DNA of 45,262 nucleotides from Bdellovibrio sp. (lineage in GTDB: Bacteria > Bdellovibrionota > Bdellovibrionia > Bdellovibrionales > Bdellovibrionaceae): NCBI GenBank assembly GCA_013360185.1, contig JABWCO010000009.1, positions 1 through 45,262 on the forward strand, written 5' to 3'. This document shows positions 39,981-45,262 of the stretch, one piece after another. The notes under the pieces are model-generated. The model saw only the letters and a list, made by a program, of their open reading frames with translations, was not told where the DNA came from and ran no database searches. The translations under genes and the position numbers were made by a program. Each line of letters opens with the position of its first letter. Positions within the stretch are counted from its first letter, which is position 1.

Positions 39981-41912
39981 ATGAAGTACGTCTATTCTAA
40001 AACACTTATTTTATCTGCGTTACTCTTAGGAACTTTGTCGGGATGCCTTAGCACCCCAGAAGTTTCTGTTAGCTCTCTTGGCAAAAAATTGCCAGCCCCC
40101 GCACTGAAAGGAACAAGTCCTTTCGAACAAAATATAGAAACAATTGGCTACGTTCAGATTCAGGGAACTTGCGATGCACGCATCGGAACAATTTATCTTA
40201 GCTTTGATAACAAGGTCTGGCACCAAGTTCCAACACAACCCAACTTAACCGGAACATCGTTGCCGGCCAACACTGTGAATGACAATGACTGTTCAAACGA
40301 TGGCGCCTTCAATGCCTATTTAACAAAAACAGATTTGACGAACACTTGGGGCATAGTGACCGGGGACAATGGCGCCGACGTCGATTACATTTACATTAAA
40401 GGTTCCACCTTAATTGGTGATACAGAAGTATTAACTATCGTCGACACGAAAGACACTGACGGCGGTGGATCGGCAGCAGCGACCATTCTGCTTGAAAAAA
40501 CCTGGCCCAGTGGTGGCGCCGGCGTGGGCAAGTGTGGATACTTTACCGTGTCACTTGTGGATGAAAACCTCAAGGTGGCTTCACATGCCGAGCGAATTAC
40601 ATTCAATATCAGCGTGACCAAATCTGGTTCAACTTCCACATTTAGGGGCTACAATAGCTGGAGCGAGTGCGAAGCTGACTTTTCAAGCACTAACAACACG
40701 GATTCATTTGAAGTTAAAGCGCACCAAAGTTCCACCCAAATTGTTTATCGCTTTCCGACGAGCTCGGTGGGCGACACTCTCAGCTTCCGCATCACCAATC
40801 AAAGTGCACTCACTGCAGGACCTGCAACCAATGTCGTTTTAAAAAGCACCTCCGGTCCTTCTTTATGGTTTGCCCTTGATGGATCGCCGACAAAAATATA
40901 CCGCGATGCCTGTTATCCAATTAAAGTCACTTCAAGAAAATATAGCTATGATTCCTATGCGCACTCTACAGATCAGGTCGCTTTGAGCTCAACGGATGCG
41001 CGTGTGTTATTTTACTCTGATGATGCCTGCGAAAATACTCAGTCCACTTTCACATTCGCAACGAGCACCGTCTTGGCCTATATTAAGTTTGTCCCGTCTG
41101 CCACAGACGCGCAAAGTTTTGTGCCTTTTGCAATAAGTGCGCAAGGGGTCGCTGGCAACGTCAATAGTTATGACCCTGCCTCGTTTAATTTTAGCGCCGA
41201 TCTTACCAATAAAAATACCGCCACCAAGTTAGCCATTTGGGGGGCCTCAGAGATCGCCAACGGTCAATGTTCAGAATTCAAGGTCGTTAGCATGAACGAC
41301 AATGGAACGGCTCTTCCCGTCCTCGCGACAACCTCGATCAACTTATCCACTTTAGAAACTTCTGTGGGCACATTTAAAACCGACGCCTCTTGTTCCGCAA
41401 CAGCTAGCAGCGCCACTATTGACGGCGGCAAAAGCGAAGCGGCGATTTATTTTAAACCTTATTCTCCAGGAACCATAACACTCGTGGCAGACCACAACAC
41501 AATGACATCCGGCAGCCAATCGGTCGTGGTAAAGTCTGTGCCTACTCAGCTTGCCGTGACCGTGAATAATTGGACATACTATACTTGTGCGTTGGTGACA
41601 GTTTCTCTGTTGGACGGTGCAGGATTAGGAATAACTGCACCTCAAAATATGACTTTGAATGTAGACTATTTAACGGGCCCTACAAATTACTCTTATACGT
41701 CTGCTACGAACCATGTATACCCAGATTCAAGCAGCTGTGTCGCTAACAGTGGAAACTCGAATTCAATTAGCTTCTCAAAAGACGCTTCGACAGCAAGTTT
41801 CTATATCAAAAACAACACGGCAGGCTATTTGGGCAAAGTCACCGTAAGCACAATAAACCCTTTGTTAAATATAAGTTCTGGAACAGCAGAAAGCACTTTC
41901 ACAGGTCCTTAA
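39981..41912 (+). CDS. Large lipoprotein with Ig-like repeats
   Basis: This 643-residue protein starts MKYVYSKTLILSALLLGTLSGC, with lipobox LSGC (Cys22). The rest is Ser/Thr/Asn-rich beta sequence that divides into about five Ig-like modules of ~100-130 residues. Each begins near a [KQ]C-x-x-[FY]-x-V pattern (GKCGYFTVSLVDE, DACYPIKVTS, GQCSEFKVVSMND, YTCALVTVSLLDG) and has a second Cys ~40-50 residues on (SECEADF, DDACENT, DASCSAT, SSCVANS). The paired Cys could form one disulfide per module. It looks like a surface-displayed adhesin; Bdellovibrio-type genomes carry many such proteins. The ATG at 39981 is chosen because it gives the signal peptide; a longer reading from 39747 overlaps the YkgJ-type gene. 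Confidence 0.75.
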   Translation: MKYVYSKTLILSALLLGTLSGCLSTPEVSVSSLGKKLPAPALKGTSPFEQNIETIGYVQIQGTCDARIGTIYLSFDNKVWHQVPTQPNLTGTSLPANTVNDNDCSNDGAFNAYLTKTDLTNTWGIVTGDNGADVDYIYIKGSTLIGDTEVLTIVDTKDTDGGGSAAATILLEKTWPSGGAGVGKCGYFTVSLVDENLKVASHAERITFNISVTKSGSTSTFRGYNSWSECEADFSSTNNTDSFEVKAHQSSTQIVYRFPTSSVGDTLSFRITNQSALTAGPATNVVLKSTSGPSLWFALDGSPTKIYRDACYPIKVTSRKYSYDSYAHSTDQVALSSTDARVLFYSDDACENTQSTFTFATSTVLAYIKFVPSATDAQSFVPFAISAQGVAGNVNSYDPASFNFSADLTNKNTATKLAIWGASEIANGQCSEFKVVSMNDNGTALPVLATTSINLSTLETSVGTFKTDASCSATASSATIDGGKSEAAIYFKPYSPGTITLVADHNTMTSGSQSVVVKSVPTQLAVTVNNWTYYTCALVTVSLLDGAGLGITAPQNMTLNVDYLTGPTNYSYTSATNHVYPDSSSCVANSGNSNSISFSKDASTASFYIKNNTAGYLGKVTVSTINPLLNISSGTAESTFTGP

Positions 41913-42229
41913 TCCGCAATTCTTTCTCTTAAAGTTGTAAGGAGTTCATCCCGGTCTTTTTCGGGGTGAACGATATAGGTTTCCGTCTGACCATCCACAG
42001 CCGCGTAGGCTAACGCCTGATAGTCATCAATGCACACGTCGATACAACTAGAAGTCACCACACGGATCTTTGCCAGATCTCCAGTTTCTTTGAAACTTTT
42101 CTTTAAAAATATTTTTAAATTTTCAGCGGCATTGCCGTCTTCACTTAAAAGCTTTGGGTCGATCGATTTATGACATTTTGTGCAGACTAAAACGACGCCC
42201 TTGGACCAAGGATTGTCTTCTTTTTTCAT
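41909..42229 (-). CDS. Thioredoxin-like [2Fe-2S] ferredoxin
   Basis: This 106-residue protein matches the (2Fe-2S) ferredoxin-like thioredoxin fold: VVLVCTKCHKS near residues 15-25, LKIFLKKSFKETGDLAKIRV, SSCIDVCIDDYQALAYA and TYIVHPEKD. The four Cys in C-x2-C and C-x3-C pairs fit the cluster ligands. ATG 42229 has AAGGAG and overlaps the menE stop (ATGA). As the last gene of menA-menC-menE-fdx, it could serve a redox role linked to menaquinone, but no such role is established. Its stop codon overlaps the stop of the convergent lipoprotein gene by two bases. Confidence 0.8.
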   Translation of the reverse strand: MKKEDNPWSKGVVLVCTKCHKSIDPKLLSEDGNAAENLKIFLKKSFKETGDLAKIRVVTSSCIDVCIDDYQALAYAAVDGQTETYIVHPEKDRDELLTTLRERIAD

Positions 42230-43386
42230 AATTGGCTCCTTAACGAACTCCACAAAACTTTTCCTAGATCATTGCGCGGAATTTCTTTTACGTAGTGAAT
42301 TTTTCTGATTTTTTCAAATGGCAAAACTTGCTCTTCGTACATGCGCTGAAGCGCCAGGGTCTCGCTTTCAGGCAGGGTGCTGACCAAATGCACTTCCGCA
42401 CCCAATCTTTCTGAAGCCATATCGAGCAAAACAATTTGCGACATTTTTTTCGCATCGTACTTTAGCAAACACTGCTCTAATGCCGAACGTAAACGCGCCA
42501 GATTCACGCCCTCGCCACCGATTTTAATATAATCTTTACTGCGCCCCTGAACAAAGAGACTGCCCGCAACCACCTCGCCGCGATCCTCAGTCTGAAACCA
42601 TCCACCTTTTTTAGGGTCCCATACCTTGGGGCCCTCGGATGTGTTTTGCGCGTAAAATGAAAACAGCGAGGTCGCCTGTACTTGCAAAAAACCCTCTGCA
42701 TTGGTACGCGCCTGCGCATGGGGCAACAACGGCATTTCTGGATAGTCCATTTGTTGTAAAGACGCGAGAGAGGCCGTCGCAATCTGCGAAGCGGTTTCTG
42801 TCATACCATAACTGGGCAACACCGGCCACCCGAGAGCGCGGGCTTTTTTGTAAAGCTCTAATTCAAAGACTCCCCCCCCGACGACCACCGCGCGTAAATG
42901 TGTCGGAGCTTGCAAGTTTAAACCCACTAAATCATAAATCTGCGTCGGCACCAGGGCTGAGAGCGTGCACTTTTCTTGTTTTAAAATTTCATAAAAATAA
43001 AGGGCGTCCCAACGCTGGTTACGCAAAGCCGAAACGACTTTTGCACCTGACAACTGCGCCCGCAACTCGATACCTAAACCGCCCACGTGATAATGCGGCA
43101 GAACTTGCGTCCACACATCTTCAGCCGTGCTCTGTAAATGCTTGTTAACGGCCTCCGCCGAAGCCTGCAGCGCATGCTTCGCCAGAGCAACCAGCTTTGT
43201 AGCGCCAATGGAATCCGCCGTGGAGCCAGAAGTTGCAAGCCACACATGACCTCGCAGGTTTTCCTTTTCCTGAGCCCAAAGCGCTAAATTTTCTAAGTTC
43301 GCATAATCTTGAACAGGCCAACGCGGATTCAGTAAAATTTCGTTCGCATTCGAAGACAGATCTAATTTAGCTTCAGCGGTTGCCAT
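42226..43386 (-). CDS. menE: O-succinylbenzoate-CoA ligase
   Basis: This 386-residue adenylate-forming enzyme activates o-succinylbenzoate with CoA for menaquinone synthesis. AMP-binding motifs are visible: LATSGSTADSIGATK (an A3 P-loop with insert), VLPHYHVGGLGIEL, AVVVGGGVFELELYKKA, LPSYGMTETASQIAT (A5), GWFQTEDRGEV (A7) and GRSKDYIKIGGEGVNLARLR (A8). The catalytic Lys lies in EIPRNDLGKVLWSSL near the C-terminus. It is shorter than many MenE (~450-490) because the N-terminal domain is trimmed. The start overlaps menC by 25 bases; pathway identity is secured by menC and menA on the same transcript. Confidence 0.9.
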   Translation of the reverse strand: MATAEAKLDLSSNANEILLNPRWPVQDYANLENLALWAQEKENLRGHVWLATSGSTADSIGATKLVALAKHALQASAEAVNKHLQSTAEDVWTQVLPHYHVGGLGIELRAQLSGAKVVSALRNQRWDALYFYEILKQEKCTLSALVPTQIYDLVGLNLQAPTHLRAVVVGGGVFELELYKKARALGWPVLPSYGMTETASQIATASLASLQQMDYPEMPLLPHAQARTNAEGFLQVQATSLFSFYAQNTSEGPKVWDPKKGGWFQTEDRGEVVAGSLFVQGRSKDYIKIGGEGVNLARLRSALEQCLLKYDAKKMSQIVLLDMASERLGAEVHLVSTLPESETLALQRMYEEQVLPFEKIRKIHYVKEIPRNDLGKVLWSSLRSQL

Positions 43387-44354
43387 GGCAAGGCCCCCAA
43401 CAGGTCATCAAAGCCAACTCCCGTGCCCTTGGTCTTCATGAAATACGGTCCTTGATTGGAAAGCTCTGCAGAAAAAACATCCATTTGAAAAAGACGATGG
43501 GTAAAACATCCGGCATCTAAAATCATCTCGCCATACTTTTTCTTAAGCTCCATCGCAATTCCGAGAGCGCTTAATACACCCACCGGGTGATCCATATAAC
43601 TGGTGATCGTGGCTTTTAAATTAAATTTTTCACAACGAGACATCGCTGTATCCACATCCATTTTTGCAGGTTTCACCACAATGACATCAAAAGGAGCATG
43701 GTTCATTGTTTGCCAAGGGACTTTGTCGTATTGACTGTCTATGGCGATCCTGACCAACTTCTGCGCATCTTGCCAGGTGTTTGTGTCAAACGGAAAAGGA
43801 TCTTCGACGTATTCGATGTGCGCTCGTACGGTCAATGGCACATTGCTCATAAACTTTTCAAAAATTTGCCACCGTCCCAAGGCATTAAAGTCCAAGCGAA
43901 TCTTCAGTCCCGCCGCGGCCACATGGGATAAAGCGGCGGCCTCGCCCTGTAAATTGTGACCCATTTTAAGCTTTAACGTCGAAAATCCTTCTTTTTTTAT
44001 TTCGTCTAAAAATCCCGGTTGAATCTTTTTATAATCCGTCACCAGGTAATTATTTTTTATTTTGTCCACACCATCAAAGATGCTTTTTTTGTCTTTGCGT
44101 AACTGCGCGTCTTTCCGTGCTAGCCACACACACTGTTCGACCTGTGCTGACATACGGCCACGCCGCAAGTCGGCCAGCTGATCGGCTAAAGAAATGTCAC
44201 CAAACTCAGGCCAAGGATGCAAGTCCGCATACCCAACAGCACCATCCGCCCATTGCACTTTTAGCAATACGCCCTCACGATCTGTTGCCGGGCTTGCCGC
44301 ATTCAAGTTGCCTATGGGTTTGAGTTTGTAGGGACTAAAAAAAAATTGAATCAA
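43362..44354 (-). CDS. menC: O-succinylbenzoate synthase
   Basis: This 330-residue enolase-superfamily enzyme dehydrates SHCHC to o-succinylbenzoate. The barrel carries the KxK pair (FSTLKLKMGHN), metal ligands Asp (IRLDFNALG), Glu (YVEDPFPFD) and Asp (AIDSQYDK), and the second catalytic Lys (VIVVKPAKMD). The N-terminal capping domain starts MIQFFFSPYKLKPIG with WADGAVGYADLHPWPEFGD. The pattern fits the divergent MenC type found with MenE, not muconate cycloisomerase. ATG at 44354 overlaps the menA stop (ATGA). Confidence 0.9.
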   Translation of the reverse strand: MIQFFFSPYKLKPIGNLNAASPATDREGVLLKVQWADGAVGYADLHPWPEFGDISLADQLADLRRGRMSAQVEQCVWLARKDAQLRKDKKSIFDGVDKIKNNYLVTDYKKIQPGFLDEIKKEGFSTLKLKMGHNLQGEAAALSHVAAAGLKIRLDFNALGRWQIFEKFMSNVPLTVRAHIEYVEDPFPFDTNTWQDAQKLVRIAIDSQYDKVPWQTMNHAPFDVIVVKPAKMDVDTAMSRCEKFNLKATITSYMDHPVGVLSALGIAMELKKKYGEMILDAGCFTHRLFQMDVFSAELSNQGPYFMKTKGTGVGFDDLLGALPWQPLKLN

Positions 44355-45238
44355 AATGCAAATCCTAACGCTAAAAGAAGACCAAACACTAAATGCAAGC
44401 CTGCCGCTTGGCCTAAGAACTGATTGTAAAGCGGACTGGGTTCGGTCGAAAAAATATTTTTAGTGATTTTCACGGCCCATGGCAGTGCCAACATAGAAAT
44501 CATAGCCGGAATTTTATAACCTTCAAACCACCAATATAAATTCAAAGCAAATGGCATAAAGCACAAAGTTGCAATTTCCCAACGGGAAAACTGCACCCCG
44601 AACCGCACCGCCAATGTCTTTTTATTCACCAAAGCGTCACCATTCTGGTCGCGCAGATTATTTATGGCAATAAGCACGGTCGCATGCAGGCCTATTTGCA
44701 AACCCAGGACGAAAGCCTCTTGCAGCCACTCGCCTGTGTTTAAAAAGACCACGCCCGTAACGGCCAACAAACCAAAGAACAAGATCACAAAAAGATCACC
44801 TAAACCCAAATAAGCTAAGGGAAAAGGCCCTGCTGTATATGAGTATCCCATCAGCACCGAAGCAATACCGATAGCAACAATCATCCATCCCCCCTTTAAA
44901 ACCAAGGGAACTCCACACAGCACAGCTAAAAGAAAGCATAGTGAACCCAATACCATCACTTGATTAGGCGACAAAATCCCCGCTTGTGTGATTCTTTGTG
45001 GGCCGATGCGTTTTTCAGTGTCGGCACCTTTTTTAAAATCCACGGCATCGTTGACCAGATTAGTACCAATTTGAATTAAAAAGGACGCCAATAAAGCGTA
45101 AAACAAAACCCAGCCATCCCAAGACAGACCGATGGCTTTGACCAAAGCTGTTCCCGCCACACAGGGGACCAATGCCGCGGTTAAAGTTTTCGGACGGAAA
45201 GCCAGGATAATACTTTTCACTTGAGTCGCAGAATTCAT
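44351..45238 (-). CDS. menA: 1,4-dihydroxy-2-naphthoate polyprenyltransferase
   Basis: This 295-residue UbiA-family membrane enzyme attaches the polyprenyl tail to DHNA, giving demethylmenaquinone. Both Asp motifs are complete: NLVNDAVDFKKGADTEKRIG near the first loop and INNLRDQNGDALVNKKTLAV in the second. It has about eight or nine helices, and AFRPKTLTAALVPCVAGTAL at the start is typical of MenA. It leads menA-menC-menE-fdx. No clear ribosome binding site is seen within the 24 bases that remain in the window, so the promoter is out of view. Confidence 0.95.
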   Translation of the reverse strand: MNSATQVKSIILAFRPKTLTAALVPCVAGTALVKAIGLSWDGWVLFYALLASFLIQIGTNLVNDAVDFKKGADTEKRIGPQRITQAGILSPNQVMVLGSLCFLLAVLCGVPLVLKGGWMIVAIGIASVLMGYSYTAGPFPLAYLGLGDLFVILFFGLLAVTGVVFLNTGEWLQEAFVLGLQIGLHATVLIAINNLRDQNGDALVNKKTLAVRFGVQFSRWEIATLCFMPFALNLYWWFEGYKIPAMISMLALPWAVKITKNIFSTEPSPLYNQFLGQAAGLHLVFGLLLALGFAF

Positions 45239-45262
45239 TTTTGCATCGCATTGTTAGAAGTT

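Noticed and set aside
1-45262. tRNA/rRNA genes, CRISPR arrays, insertion sequences, integrase-linked attachment sites
   Set aside because: Read on both strands; no cloverleaf, regularly spaced repeat array, transposase or integrase frame was found.

Overview
Most of this window reads as one chromosomal stretch from a Gram-negative, menaquinone-using bacterium of the Bdellovibrio type (Bdellovibrionota). This is an inference from gene content and style: many lipoproteins and outer-membrane proteins, hybrid kinases, an LdtD/YcbB-type L,D-transpeptidase, a che cluster, menaquinone genes, moderate GC and tight ATGA-coupled operons. The first ~555-590 bases do not fit. They are visibly GC-richer and carry the 5' part of a secreted glycoside-hydrolase-like gene with its own promoter. 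They abut a sensor kinase that lacks its N-terminus, so an assembly chimera or a recombination junction is likely.

Layout from left to right. Region 0.5-2.8 kb holds the truncated hybrid kinase. Region 2.8-7.4 kb (minus) is one operon: ferredoxin, nth, a DoxX-like membrane protein and a thiamine ABC transporter (thiB, thiP, thiQ). Region 7.5-11.3 kb (plus) has a GNAT acetyltransferase translationally coupled to a lipoprotein, a terminator that overlaps the ribosome binding site of elbB, then ddl. Region 11.4-13.7 kb has a second hybrid kinase and a small CxxC protein behind a structured leader. Region 13.8-19.2 kb (minus) is a chemosensory operon: cheA without P2, a long CheW, a CheD-CheB fusion whose esterase has lost its catalytic Ser and His, and an aldehyde dehydrogenase with Gln in place of the general-base Glu. 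A 430-base gap follows, holding a probable small RNA or 15-codon gene with a strong terminator.

Region 19.7-22.8 kb has a coiled-coil lipoprotein and, divergently, a secreted MACPF/perforin-like protein with a tail of about ten 13-residue Cys-rich repeats. This is the most unusual gene here. Region 22.9-26.8 kb (minus) is a metal-uptake-type operon: outer-membrane barrel, imelysin, di-haem oxidoreductase. Region 26.9-31.4 kb has DUF1653 and HIT proteins, an OmpR-type two-component pair, and a secreted Gly/Met/Gln-rich protein. Region 31.5-34.4 kb has the L,D-transpeptidase and citrate synthase.

Region 34.5-39.3 kb (minus) is an overlapping operon: polyprenyl diphosphate synthase, a UbiA-like protein with one eroded Asp motif, RsmJ, a membrane protein weakly like Na/Pi cotransporters, and a SpoIIE-type phosphatase domain lacking key Asp residues. 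Region 39.4-41.9 kb has a YkgJ-type cysteine-cluster protein and a large lipoprotein with Ig-like repeats. Region 41.9-45.2 kb (minus) is a menaquinone operon (menA, menC, menE) ending in a thioredoxin-like [2Fe-2S] ferredoxin.

A recurring theme is recognisable enzyme folds with altered catalytic residues: CheB, aldehyde dehydrogenase, SpoIIE phosphatase and UbiA. No tRNA, rRNA, CRISPR array, transposase or integrase was seen.
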